64,000 bases of DNA from Loripinus fragilis (GCA_964019695.1 OZ026520.1:24132130-24196129); one strand, 5' to 3'; counted from the first letter of the stretch, positions 13,701 through 28,437 are shown. Numbers and translations are program-made. Notes: generated by a model from the letters alone, not told the origin.

Positions 13701-16700
13701 GAGGGAGTTCGATCCAAGTCAGAAATACATATGTACATGTATAGTATTTCCGTTTGTTGCTTCATTGGACGAGTGGCTCCGTGTTTTAAATGGCTGAGAA
13801 TGGGTTTGCTCCCCCCTAGGGAATTTCGCAGACATATCCTATCTTGTAGAAAATTAAAAGCCAAGTCTTTTAAGAAATGTTTAAACTCTGTGCTCCGGGG
13901 CGTTAGTCTGTAAGAGTCTGTAACATACGTTACTTTATCAAATTAAGAAGAAGTAAATTGAAAGTTTGGCCTACAAATTAAACACATTAAAATATTCATT
14001 TTTAAAAATCATTCATGCAGTCTGTATACTGGATATCTTAACTACGTATGACAGCCGTTTGAACAAAATTGCGGCTTCCTAAGGTGTCATATGCGTTACA
14101 TAAATCATATAACCCATTAAAATTTGCAAATGTGGCTAGTATCATTTACATTCACAACTTCTCTGTGTGTTTTGCAAAATGTGTTTTAACATGTCTGACT
14201 AGCTTATGCAATTGGCTAACAGAAAAATTAAAGTTTGTTTCCCTAGCTTAAATAATCTTTCTAGAATAAGCAATTAAACAACCCTACCCCTACCCAGTTT
14301 TAAGGTGAAATGTTTGGTATTAAAACTAAAGTAAAAATAGTTAAAAAATATTTGCAGTTGATAAATATGTTTCATTGTTTGGGATTTATTTGCTTATATG
14401 AAAAGACTCATAAATCTGCAAGTTTGTTGCAATTTTTCTTTTAAATCAGAGGCTGTAACATATGTTACATGATGTAATAAATGGGCAAGCTCATTGTCTT
14501 TACGTAAGATATGCCTAAAAATGTTTTAATCTCCTCGAGGGAATTTTGAACAATTTCCTTCTTATAGCACACAACTCAAGCTGCATCGAATAAGGGATGT
14601 TTGCACTATCTATGTTGGGGCGTTAGTCTGAAACAGCATGTTACATGCGTTACTATATCAAATAAAGGAAATGTAGCTTGAAAGTTTGAGCTGAAATTGT
14701 GAAAAACTCGTAGCTGCTGTATATCTAACATTGTTTAGGGATTTTCAGCTGGCTCGTATGATAAAGACTTATAGATCTGCAAGTTGTCATCAAGTTTAAA
14801 AGATCAGAGAGGGTTACATATGTTAGCATGATGAGTAAAATCATCAAACAGTATTTTGACATCAAGCTGAGTAAGGGCCTGCTCCATCCAAATCCCCTTT
14901 GGAATTCTGCAGACATATAACATCTTATGTAACCATTCAAGGTGCATTTAATAAGAAATGTTTGCACTCTGTAAGTCGGGGCGTTAGCCTGTAACAGCTT
15001 GTTACATATGTTACTATATCAATTTGAGAATAAGAAATTTGAATGTTTGAGCTACAGAAAGAAGACATTAAAATTGTCTAATCTAATAAATTGACTCTCT
15101 TATAGTCTGCATACTGGATATCTTTACTACATATGGAAGCTGTTTAACATTAATACGGCTAACTGTGGTGTTATGTGCGTTACATTAACCTAATTATAAT
15201 TTAAAAGCTATAATTGTGGCTATCATCATTTAGTTAAACAACTACTTTGAATTGGTTTCAAACTGTTTTATTAGATTTTAAAAACATATATTCAATTGAT
15301 GAAAAGGAATTACCAAGTTTGCTTTTCTATCTTAAATATATTGTCTTATAGGAACTAATACATAGCCCTACTCCCAGTTTTACAGAGAAGCAAATTTTGT
15401 TATTACCGTTTAAGTAAAACACATGAAAGCGATTGCAGCATGTGGATATTTTACATTTTTTAAGTCTGTCTTGCTCATATATCTGCAAGATGTCATTAAG
15501 TTTAAGATCAGGACACTTAATGTGTACTTATAATATAAGTCTTTGGTGCCAAAACACTAGAAATTATGTTCATTTCTTATTATCAAGCCCATGGACTGTT
15601 GTTACAGATGTTATCAATGACCTTTTGGACACATTTCCTAATACTGCGCATATATTGCTAAATATAGAGCCACAAATAGAAAAGATAGTTTTACATTTGT
15701 ACAACCATTACAAAAAATGAAATGGTCCAAACTAATTCATGTTAAACATTTGTCGTTGTCTGCTTCTGTGGTAATCATTATTATCACACGCCTCCTTGCA
15801 ACTAGTAGAATCATCACACAATATTTCAATCATTTACTGTTATACAATTTTACCACCAGTCCACTCAAAATTGATGAGCCATTATCAACTTTCCAATTTT
15901 GTCATTCATGGCTTGGAACATTCTGAAATTGATATGAATTCCTAATAGTTGGCTCTTTGAGTATGTGTTTCAAGTGATAATCTGCAAGTAGGAGAAAGAC
16001 TAAAGCTTTACAAGGAGGAACATTATGCCATTAAAAGCAACGAGTACCTGGACTGATGTACCTTGATATTTCTGTGATAAAGAATCATATCTTAGCTGGT
16101 TAACTTTTATAAATGTAACCTTTCCATACATGCAACATACATATTTTCATCTAATAATGTCTCTGCACTTATTATCTTTCCCCAAGCATTCAAAAACTTA
16201 TTTGAAGTCTAAGTACTTCTGAAGTGCTGAAACTAGATGTATCACAGCAGGTATAGCAATGAAATGCAGGATGAACAGAGCGCAAGTTAGACCCTTTCAA
16301 TTCAATGATTCACTAAATTTCTAAGACAAGAGCGCTTATTAAAGGATGTAACATATATAACTCGTCATAATAAATGAGCAAGGGCATTGTCGTGACATCC
16401 TTTTTGATTTCACAGTCAGAGGCAAGTGTTTTCGATTTCAGTGTTTTCAAAGGATCATGAAATGAGACACCTTATCAACTTGTTTACTCTGTATAAATCT
16501 TCCATAGAGCATAATATAGAACTACTGGTTACCCATAGTCCACTTTCCTTCTTTTGAATGCAACAGCTAATGATATGGCTGCAAAAACTGAGAAATCATA
16601 GGTTTTACATTACATTATTTTAAGGCTTGCTTCAATGTACTGACATAAAAAAAACCCAGCTGCAAACATAATTGATGGCAATGTCCAACTTCATATTCTT

Positions 16701-19700
16701 TCTCTTATACCAGAAAACTTTCAAGGAGTAACAAAAATTGTTTCAGACGGTCTGCCAAAACCATCAAGAGTCAAGATTGTAACTAGAGAAAACTTATAAA
16801 GTGCTTTGGGCGCAGCAAAATACTATTGATCTAAGACCTGAGGACTTAAGCACCAAAGGACTGGATAGGTTCCATGGCAAATAATGCAAAAAAGCAGCCT
16901 ATCAAATTTCTGTTTGACCAATGTCAGATATCTTAAAGTATTCTAAGAGGTACACGGTAGAGACATAGCTTTTGCAAAATCAGAGCAAAGTTATCATTTG
17001 ACTAGCACGGATGCAAAAGCAGCTGCAGTAAGATTGCTCTTGCCATATCACAGGAAGAGACATATAACAGAGTCATGCTCCATTGTATGCATATATGTGA
17101 AATGGCATTAAACCCAAATTTAATAATGTGTTTGATCCCATGACACTGACATGCTGTTTCTGCTTTTGAAGAATGCTAAGGATTCAATTTATTGCTGAGT
17201 CAGTTTGTTTGACGCTGGCACTGGCCACACATACAAACAAAATTATGTCTTTTGATGGCAAAAGAGGAGGATCACACGAAATGCTTAAAAGTGATGTTTG
17301 TCACAATTACCAATTTTAAAAAGTAATCTTAATTAATGTAAAACATATAACACCATAGGAAGAGAAGCTGTAAATTTAAAAAAAAAAAAAAAAAAACACT
17401 TTCTTATGTATCAAAGGTATTCAGCATGCAAACTACATGAATAATTCAAATAAATAGATAGTTTTTTGTCTTCTTTCTGTTTCTCAGACTTTCAATTAAT
17501 TTATTCTTAAATTGATATGGTAACATACGTATCATACCATTACAGGCTAACCCCCTAGTTAATAGAGTGCAAACATCTCTTATTTGATGCAGCTTGAACT
17601 GTTTTTAAGGGAGGATATGTCTTCACAATTCCCAAAGGGGTGGAGAGGAACAGGATTGTACTCAGTTTGCAGTCCTAATAGTATGCCATGATTCTACTGG
17701 TTGTGATGAAATGGGTGATTATTTTGCCATAGAAGCAGACACAATGATAGACATTGTGAGGGTGAATAAAGATTGTTTTTGAATAATTATATTTAATGGG
17801 AACATTTATAAAATTGTGTCATTTAAATGAGAACTATTATTTTCTATCTATATGTCTATATATTTTAATATTATAGGCATTAGGAAATGTGTGATAAAAA
17901 AGATTATATACAACATCTGTAACGCAATTCCATGGGCTTGTTATCAGCAATGACTATAATTACTAAGACTAAGGCACCAGAGACTAGAGATTGATAGGAA
18001 AACATGTGAAAAATAGTATTTTTTCTGAAATATCATCTCTTACTTCCAAGACAATTTCCTTGCTCATTCATTATGCCATGTAACATACGTTACATACTTA
18101 AATAAGTGCTCTGATCCTGATTTCAAACTTGCAAATGTATGATTCTTTATTGCATTAGCAAGACAGTGCCAAAAATGTAAGATATCCGCGGGCGTCAAAT
18201 ATTTTTATATATTTTTCTTCAATAATAGATACCAAAATTGGATACTTAAAATTGGGGGTAGGGTTGTTTAATAGATCATATAAAACAATATATTTGAGAT
18301 AGAAAGGCAAACTTTGTTTTTTCTATTAGTCGAATAAGTATTTTAGTAAACTAAGATTAAAAATACTTGTAAAAATACACAAATCGTCTGTAAAATTAAA
18401 GATGTTAGTCACGATTTCAACTTTCAAAGGGAAATTTAATCTATGTCACGCATATAACACCATTGAAGGCTGTAATTTTGTTTAAAACGCTGCTTTTATG
18501 TAGCTTAGGCATCCAGCATGAAAAACTTTATAAGAAATTTGAATAATTAGATGGTTTAATGTCTTCTTTCTGTAGCTCAAACTTTCATTTTGATTTTTTC
18601 CTTAGTTTGTTACAGTAACATATGTAACAGGCTGCCAGAGACTAACGCCCCGGAGCACAAAGTGCAAACATCTCTAAAAAGATGCGGCTTGAAATTTTCT
18701 TCAAGATAGGATATGTCTGCAAAATTCATTAGGGGGGGAGCAGGACCTTTTTAGCTCGAAGTCTTCAAGTTGACCCAGGACAGAAATAAAGTTTGCGTTT
18801 GGAGTATGTCTGCTTGGTTGCTTTATCGGTCAAATATGTTCTTAAAAAGAATATCCTTTGGAAGCAAAGGATGAACTTAAGAACTGAAACTAGAGTGTGC
18901 AAATTTTCTGGACCAGACTAGCTAGTTTTGGCCATTTAGGCCTCATCAGTGACCCTCTAATAGTTTTAAAGTTCCACAATGAATCAAACCTAAGTTGCCC
19001 CCCCTGTCTTCGAATCGAAGTTGATTCATGTCAGTAATATGCACTGTGTTTGGAGTAAGTCTTCCATGTTGCTTAATTGGTCTAGTGGCCTTGTGTTTAT
19101 GAAGCAAAGTTAATCCAAGTCAGAAATATACACTGTGTTTGTAACTATGTTGCTTCATTGGTCTTGTAGAGTCAAAGTCGATCCAGGTCAGTAGCACATA
19201 TTGTGTTTGGAATATTTATGCTAGCTTGCTTCTTGGTCTAGTGGCTTTGTGGGTTGGAAGCAAATATAATGCAGGTTGATAATATACATTGTGGTTTGGA
19301 GTATTTCTACCAGATTGTTTCTACTAGGTTGCTTCTGCTTGTTTCATTGGTCTAGTAACCTTGTGTTTTGGAGTATTTGTGCTGGTCTAGTGACATTGTG
19401 TTTTGGAGTATTTATGCTGGTCTAATGACATTGTGTTTTGTAGTATTTGTGCTGGTCTAATGACATTGTGTTTTGGAGTATTTATGCTGGTCTAGTGACA
19501 TTGTGTTTGGAGTATTTATGCTGGTCTAATGACATTGTGTTTTGGAGTATTTATGCTGGTCTAATGACATTGTGTTTTGGAGTATTTATGCTGGTCTAAT
19601 GACATTGTGTTTTGGAGTATTTATGCTGGTCTAATGACATTGTGTTTTGGAGTATTTATGCTGGTCTAGTGACATTGTGTTTTGGAGTATTTATGCTGGT

Positions 19701-22700
19701 CTAATGACATTGTGTTTTGGAGTATTTATGCTGGTCTAGTGACATTGTGTTTTGGAGTATTTATGCTGGTCTAATGACATTGTGTTTTGGAGTATTTATG
19801 CTGGTCTAATGACATTGTGTTTTGGAGTATTTATGCTGGTCTAGTGACATTGTGTTTTGGAGTATTTATGCTGGTCTAATAACATTGTGTTTTGGAGTAT
19901 TTATGCTGGTCTAGTGACATTGTGTTTTGGAGTATTTATGCTGGTCTAGTGACATTGTGTTTTGGAGTATTTATGCTGGTCTAATGACATTGTGTTTTGG
20001 AGTATTTATGCTGGTCTAGTGACATTGTGTTTTGGAGTATTTATGCTGGTCTAATGACATTGTGTTTTGGAGTATTTATGCTGGTCTAATGACATTGTGT
20101 TTTGGAGTATATATGCTGGTCTAGTGACTGTGTTTTGGAGTATTTATGCTGGTCTAATGACATTGTGTTTTGGAGTATTTATGCTGGTCTAGTGACATTG
20201 TGTGTTTGCAGTTGATCCAAGTTATTAATATACATTGTATTTCGTGTATTTCTGCCATGTTGCTTCACCGATCTAAGGGTCTTGTTTCTTATAAGAATTG
20301 AAGCAGATCCAGTTTAGAAATACACTAATTGTGTTACAGGAAGTTTGAACAAATGTTCACAGGCGTGATTTCTTTCTTTGCAGATTCAACTTCCAGGAGG
20401 CATAAAACAGTGGGCCAATATCGGCCTACCAGCAAAACGCCATTGGAATGGCGTTTCGCTGGTGGGCCGATAGTGGCCCGATATTCTATGATGGATGCGT
20501 TATGATTCCATTTAATGTAATCTGTATTGTTTGTATTTTTTACAGTCAGACCAGCCCCTCCATGGGTTCACACTGTTGCCCCTAACCCAGAACTCGACAC
20601 AGGGATCACTGGTACCTCGGATGGGTTCACTATAGTCAGCGCAAATACCGTTATGAGACACAGAATCGGTGGATTTGAGACCGATGGTGCCAAATGGGGA
20701 GCACGTAAGTAAATCCCCAGCCCATATACAACGTCGGGCCACCATCGGCCTGCCAGCGAAGTGCCATTAGAATAACGTTCCCTGGCGGGTCGATGGATGT
20801 CATCTGATCCTAAATAATAAAAATGTACCTAAGTTTAAAAATACCGTATAAGACCATATAAGCGCACATAGTCCTATAAGCGCACACTGAGTATATTATA
20901 GGACGTTTACTTTTATTGACTACTGATTTTCAGTTTATCCAGTTTAGCAAGTTCATTATAAATATACCATCGCTATGTGAATGAAACAGTGTACATATGA
21001 GAAGCCAGCTAAGCTGGATCTACACTGATTTCAAAACTTGAAGGGAAGTTGAGTTTGAAAACCATTTATGCGTACCGTGAGCTTTGATGGTCGGAATTAG
21101 ATCTGTGGGCATATTATAGGCCTAGAAATATATGTGCCCTGTTTACATAAATGCACCATTTCACTGAAATGTCACTTAGCTACACATGTGGGAACATAGA
21201 AGCACCAGCTCACTGAGATGATTCGTTATGTACAAACATACACTGCTCAAAATATTTAAAGGGACATCTGATAATTTTTCATAGGTGATAATGTTAACCC
21301 CTGTCCTATAGTGAAGCCTTACATTTCACTAGACAATAAGGTAGAAACCCAGTTTCTTTTACTGTCTTTGCAAGGAGAGTCAAAATATTGGATCAAAAAG
21401 TGTTTTATGGTGATTTAATTTATAGATTCACACGAATTGTTGGAAAACCTAATTTTAGTGATCGATTCAAAAAATGGTAAAACGTTATATAAGGGTTGGA
21501 TATAACTTGGATATCATGTGACAGTCTGCATGCCTAGTTTTAAACCCAATCACGATTATAGCTATGGTTTCTTCTTTAATTGCACGACGGTGGGTCAGGC
21601 CTCAGACTCTATGATGGCTCTGACGTAAAGTTTTAATCGGTGGGTTAGGGCTTGATGCTTAACTGTAGCTGGACCCACCGTGGCTCAACTTGAGGTATTC
21701 TTTCGCTCTGACTATCTGTGAGTCATGAGCCCTTTTCTTTGTTTCATCATGGTGTGTCAATTTGATTAGAGTGTTCTCCATGATGATACATTGCATTAGT
21801 TAAAGATGGCCTCCATGCGAGCTGAACATTTCTTATACTTCAACAACAGCAGAATCTAGGGCGAAGATTTGGTACCAGTAAAATGCATTTAAGCCCCCCC
21901 CCCCCCCCGATGGCTTAGGCTGCTGTCCGTTCTAAGGTTTTGTTTGTTTGATTTGATTCTTTATGTCCCATCAACAATATTTCAGTTATATAGGGACGGG
22001 TCGTCCTGGATTGAACCAGTACTAAGCGATAAATGTGTCTTGCTCAAGGACCACAACGCAGTGATGCCGCCGTTCTAAGGTGGTTCTGTTGTTGTTGACT
22101 TTTTGTTTATTGTTGCTCCCGTTGTTGGAGTCTGTTATTGTTCTATGTTTTGTTGTACGTTACTTTATGTCCATTCTAGTTTTGCAATCATCTTGATGGG
22201 GAAGAGAGAGCTGGTTGCTTTGCTTAACTTGTCTTCCTGGTGTCTCGTGAGCGTTGAGTGGCTCTTCCTCGCGGTGCCATGGGCTTGTCTGCGGTTTTTG
22301 ATTGTGGTATTTCCTGATCGTACTCACTTACATTTTTTTTGGTCAAAACAATCGCTTCTCAAGTTCATGGCTCGAATTTGTAATTTTAAATTTTCTTGAA
22401 AATGACGATTTCTCTAGAACTCTGTAGAATCTTTGGGATTTTTTGATATCGTAACCTAATGATTTCTGCAACACTCAAGGGCTATGAATGTAGAGAAATG
22501 ATGGTGTTGTGATGTTTGATCGAAAAATCGTCTTCAAATTTGGATTTGAAAAGAGGGTATTTTTAACAAAATTCCATTTTTACATAAAGCGTTCCATGGA
22601 GATTTCTCGGAAGGGATTACTTCATTTTCACCAAGAAACATCATCCTTGATCGGTTACCAAACTAATCACAGGACAAAAATGTTTTTGCCTTATTAATGA

Positions 22701-25700
22701 CAAAACACGCAGTGTTCCTTTGAAAAAATTGAGCAGTGCATTTACTAATCATTCGATTTTAAATCGATTTTACTAATGTGATATTTACAGATTTTACTTA
22801 TGTGATATATTCTGGTGGTTTAGCTATAAGATTGAAAAATTGGTCGCAAAACTATGCTACAATTAATGGTCATTTTCTCGCCACATGGATTCAAATACGT
22901 ACAAGTGGCCTCTTTTAAAAGCAGATTTGAACTCGACCGATTTAGGGTCACAGTTGTTCATAATCTACTTTGTCAAACATATTTCTTAAACAATTAGACG
23001 ATTAAGATTATCTACAAGAAAACTATTTCAAGGTTTAAAACAGATTCTAAAAATATAAGAATCACAAAGTCATTTTAAGGTTTTACCGCTACGACGACGG
23101 CAATTAACAACAATCAACATACCCTAATAAACACATTATTTTACCTACCATACTCGATCTAATAAGCCTCCATGACTTCATAAGCGCATACGGGGGCATT
23201 TTATGGGCTGTTTACACTACTTTAGCTTAGTTTTCTGTTTAAAGAAACAATGGACCCTTGACTACCCATAGAACGCCTATTCAAGACTCTGATCAGCTTA
23301 TCTTATAAAGCAGGGTTTTCAGCGCAAATTTCATTAAAAGATTTGAAATTAATTGTTTAACTCTTTGTACGCTGGCTATTTTCGTGCTTTTGTTGTCGTC
23401 TGCCGCCTTTTTTTAGAAATTAGCTTCAGTATAAAAAAATAACAATAATAAAAATCAGCAACACTATCAGAGTGTCGAATGGTCTGGATCCAAATCAGGT
23501 CCGACATTATGTCAGTCCTGATCTGGGTCCAAACTGTTTGCAACGACAAAAGTCGCCGCTAGCAAGGACATATACTTAAGGAATAAAGAAACGCAACAGA
23601 CAAAATATTAATTTTTGCGTGTTTAAATGACGGTTTGGTGAAATCTCTTTTGAAAATTTCTTATTGAGTATTTATAGCATGTGATGAAATACCAAAACGT
23701 CATTTTAACGCTTCATTTAACGCTGCAAGATGAAAACATATGAAAACGTAAAATGTGATGTTTACGTCAGAATAAAGATTAAGAAACCCCCGTCTTTTCC
23801 AAGTTTGGTTATTTGGCGTCGACTTGACAATGTGCAAATTAAACAAACGTCCAGTCATATTCGTAATGCAGTCAAATATTGCGTCATAACACGCTACTTG
23901 AATGGCAAGATACACAATGGCAGTGAATAAACGATACACGTTACATAGAGCCGCCGGGTTTGGGTCGCTGGTGAATATACGGGATAAGACAAACCTAGAG
24001 AAATCAGAACATGCTTTCTTGGGAAAAACTGATTTTTCAGATACCATAGAAATACGCTGGTAAGGTGTTTATATTGACGTTGGCCAAACAAAACACGGCA
24101 TAATGGAAGAGAAAACATCTGATTACATGCTGAGAGTGAACACCAAACTGTAGCCTAAACTTTGTCACTGGACCCTTTCATCGTTAGACAAACACATACA
24201 CATCATGGAATCCATTAAAACGTAGGATATCGAATTTTGACGTCAGAATTGATGTTTTTAGACGTCTGAATATCTCAAGTCATAATTCTTGAACAAAACG
24301 TCATTGTAATGAATTAATCTCAAGAAGAAAAGAAAGTTTACGCGTTTCACTCAGCATTAAGAGTTGACGTTACAGAAACGTCGCCATTTGATCATTTCCT
24401 TGATCCGCAATCTATGCCAAGACTTTTTAAAACAATAAATCGATAGCTATTTATTGACCCCGTTTCAGCAATTACTACGGTGGTCAGGCTGGTTACGCAC
24501 ATACGAAAATGATTACGTAATCGATAATTACGTTGAACTTGCTGTAATTTGACGGACACATACTGCTCCTATGGATTAATATCATTTGCACGAAAACTTG
24601 CATCATATTGTATGCTTACAATGACTCGAAGTGTTTGTTGCGTTTCTTTATTCCTTAAGTATATATAATATTACTGTTGTTTTGTTTTTATGCAGCACTT
24701 AGCAAGGGGAAACATATTTTCGAGATTCACTGGCCTTCCGAATATCGCAGCCAGTTTGCCACCGTCGGTGTCGGCAGCGATGAAGCCGAGATGTTCGTGA
24801 AGCCCAGAGACTCTCTCGTCGGAAAGGACCGACACTCCTGGGGCCTTGACATTGCCAGAAGGAAGCTGATCCACCGCGGAACAATACAAGGAACTATGCC
24901 ACCGGGCGGAATTCCTGATAAGTAAGTCCTATCTTACGAATTTTGTAGTCTTGTAGCTAAACAATTTTTGTATTTCAACAACAGCAGAATCTTGGGTGAA
25001 GACTTTGTGCCAGTAAAATGCATTTAAGCCGCAACATGAGATTTCAAACAATGTGGTATGTGCGACCAGCAAAGGCTCAGATCAGCCTGCGCAGATGCGC
25101 AGTCTGATCAGAGCCTATGCTGGTCGCTTGATTATTCTATGAGTGTTAAGCTACTGACAGAACATCATTTGGAGTTTTTAAGCTTAAAAGGAGGTGCACA
25201 GGCTCGTCTGATTATATTCATGTCAAATGCCACATTGTTAGAGATGACATGTTGCGGCTCATTTAAGCTCCACAGTAGCTTCCGCTGCTGTCATTTTGTT
25301 GTTGTTATACAATACAATACAATACAAATCGCTTTATCATAACATGACTATGAGGAATAATGCAAAGAATATTCAAGGCGGAATGCAGTTAAAAGATCTA
25401 GCAACAAGTAAGAGATTTGCACAAAGTAAGAGGCAATGTATTGTATATAACTGTTCCCCATGTTAAGGTTATATCGAGTATATCAGGGCCCGGAATTACA
25501 ATGCCTCCTTAGAGTTAAGGAAGACTTAAGTTAAGTATTGATTTTTCAGGATGCGAAAAATAATGTTTGTAACTGATTAAAATCAAAATAGTTTTGATTT
25601 TTCTGAAGATTTCAATGATATCTTTGACCACAAATACCACATCGATCCAGGCAATTTATTTAGCATTTAATATAGCATGTTGAAATATCAATACTTAACT

Positions 25701-28381
25701 TAAGTCTTGCTTAACTTTAAGGAGGCATTGTAATTCCGGGCCCAGGTTGATATACTTCGGCATAAACTCTTCCATGGTTGATTCATTGTTTATTTTTGCT
25801 CACATTGTATGGGGGAGTTTTGTGTTTGGTCCTTGGTTTGTTGTGTCCTTTCTTGTTTTGCAATCATCTGAGAGCTGGTTGCTTTGCTTTTTATTGTCTT
25901 CCTGCAGTCATGTGATTTTTATCATTCTGTGTCTCTTCCTCACGGTACCGTGTGTTGTTCTGCAGTGTGTTACTGTAGCATTGCCTGGCCAAACTCAATG
26001 CGCGGATCCAGAAAGTTTTATCAGAGGGGGTTTAACTTTGACAACGTTTTTTTAGTATGATGCGGGGAGGATGGATCCGAATACCACTTTGAGCGGGCCA
26101 TTAACGGCCTGCCAGCGAAACGCTATTTAAATGGTGTTTTGCCGTTGGGCCGATGGGGGCCCAACATTGAATGCTGGATTGGTAGCTTTGTGATTTTAAG
26201 GGGATCCAGACCAGTATTGTTAAGGAACCCTATATTTTTGTAATTTTCCGGGGGGGGGGGTCCGGACCCCCTGCCCCCCCCCCCTCTGGATCCGCACATA
26301 TACTCACTTACTTTTATATACTTCGTGGGTTGTTTTCACTTATCCTCGTTTGAAATTGTTGAAAGTGAAACGGGGCTGTTTCATAACCGAAAGTTAAAAT
26401 AATCAGTTCAAGGGTTTATGCCATTACTATGATTACTTATTGTATATTGCTACAGGCTTTCACATAATTGAGCCGTGACATGTGATTTCCAGCAATGTGG
26501 TATGTGTGACCAGCGAAGGCTCATACCAGCCTGCGCATACGCACAGTGTGATCAGAGCCTTTGCTAGTCGCTTGAACATTCTATGACTGTTAAGCTACTG
26601 ACCAAACAGCATTTGGAATATCTAGTGCACAGGTTCGCCTGAGTCTACACTTGTCAAACTGCCACATTGTTGGAAATCACATGTCGTGGCTCATATGATA
26701 ATAGTAAAATGACAGGCTTTAATTCTTGATAAATATTTGGAGCATCGATGTCCTTGGTGTGCCATAGTCAATGTTCCCCAGTAAATTTTTTGGGTTTCCT
26801 TTTTTGAGTTGATGCTTTACGTCCCTGTCATCAATGTTTCAGTCACGTCTGGACATATCCGGGGTTGAACCATTACTAATAAGCAGATAATAAAGATTCT
26901 TGCCCATTGACACAACACAGTACCTCCAGTGAGGCTCGAAGCAGCGAAACCCCTCGATCCCAAATCCAGTTATAACTGGATATTAGGCGAAGTACGTTTT
27001 TTTCAATTTATAGCATAAATGACCTTATACCACCCTTACCAACTTTAGCATGAAATATCTCATGATGTACAAGGTCTACACTGATGTAGGTGGTATAAAA
27101 TAGTTATACCATGTTTGTCCACCTGTACGTAAGATAATCCACTCGCTAAAGCTCGTGGATTATCTCCACGTACAGGCGGACAACCCATGGTATAACTATT
27201 ACTTAACTTTCTCTTTATTTTTAGATTTTACATGTACGTTGACTGCGATGCCGGCACCGTTGGATGGGGATCTGATGAGAGTTTCTGGGGAGCGCCATTT
27301 AACATTCCTAGAGATCAATTTCCAGTTTATGCTATGCTCGGTTGCATGTGTCACAAGGCAGAGATTACACTTATCTACAGAGGCTCAGGTATATACTGGT
27401 ACTCCTATATACTAGAGCCGCGACATTAAACTCAAACAAAATGGATGTGCATCGCAAGAAGACTCAGATCAGCCTAGGTATCAGCGTTGTCATGCGTGGA
27501 TCCAGAAAGTTTTGTCAGAAGGTGTCCAACTTTTTTAAGTTTATGAGGGGAAGAAGGATACAGAAGGCCATCATCGGTCCACCAGCAAAACGCCATTTAA
27601 ACGGCGTTTCGCTGGCGTGCCGATGATGTTCCAGCATTGAATTCCGGCTTGGTAGCTTTGCATTTTTCAGGGGATCCGGCCAGTATTGCTAATGAATGCT
27701 AATTTTTTGTGATTTTTCAGGGGGGTCCGGACCCTCTGTCCCCCCTCCCTCTGGATCCGCTCATGTAAGTCTGATCAGAGTCTTTGCCACATGAAGAAAG
27801 CTTGTATCCTTAGTTACTCACTGAGTGCACAGCGAAGACTGGTAAGACTGAGCAGATGTACAAGCTGATCTGAGTCTTCACTCGGGGCACACTCATAATG
27901 TTGGTTTCGTCAAGTCTTAATCCGATGTCAGCCTGTCTGTCCATCCGTCTGTCTGTCTGCCATAGTTCAGTTAGTGAAAAAACGGAATCACTCCGGCACG
28001 TCTTGGAATATTTTGATTATAATTCCCAAACAAACTTTATAATGATGTTTAAAGACCTAGACTGTGTGCTTGCAAAACATTATTTTTCTTTGTCTGAAAT
28101 TAAGCAGAGTTGAAAAATATGAAAACAAGTAACCACCCATATTTAAGCATATCTCAAACGATACAAAACATATTAATGAAACTCCATAAGTAGGTACATT
28201 TTGTCAAAGGAATATATAATTAAGACAATAATTCTAGCTGCTTTGGATTATAATAGTTAATGCCAATTCAGACACTAAAGTCAGTATGAGTGGCATAAGA
28301 TCAGGTTCCACACATTTTCTTCTTGCATTCGATGTCCAACACGGGTCGTGCACATTTCTGTTAGAAGATTAGTTATTTTTA

Positions 28382-28437
<56 letters not shown>

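Larger units (their letters stand above)
9508..13790 (+). repeat. Decayed tandem array of exon 3 end plus splice donor
   Basis: A unit of about 85-90 bp recurs with heavy divergence: ggagtatt..gctaggttgc, ttcattggtctagtgacc, tgtgtcttggaagcgaagt, tgatccaggtcagtaatata. These blocks match exon 3 (9437-9507) and the first bases of intron 3. Clear copies occur near 10690-10745, 11325-11380, 11940-12030, 12170-12260, 12690-12760, 12780-12960, 13050-13190 and 13500-13790. The stretch is interrupted by the inverted-repeat arm at 9806-10650 and by unrelated sequence at 10800-11320 and 11480-11880. Confidence 0.7.

Noticed and set aside
15433..15926. Coding capacity of the 13.8-18.8 kb element
   Set aside because: Frames of 95 and 69 codons show no transposase motif and AT-rich, random composition.
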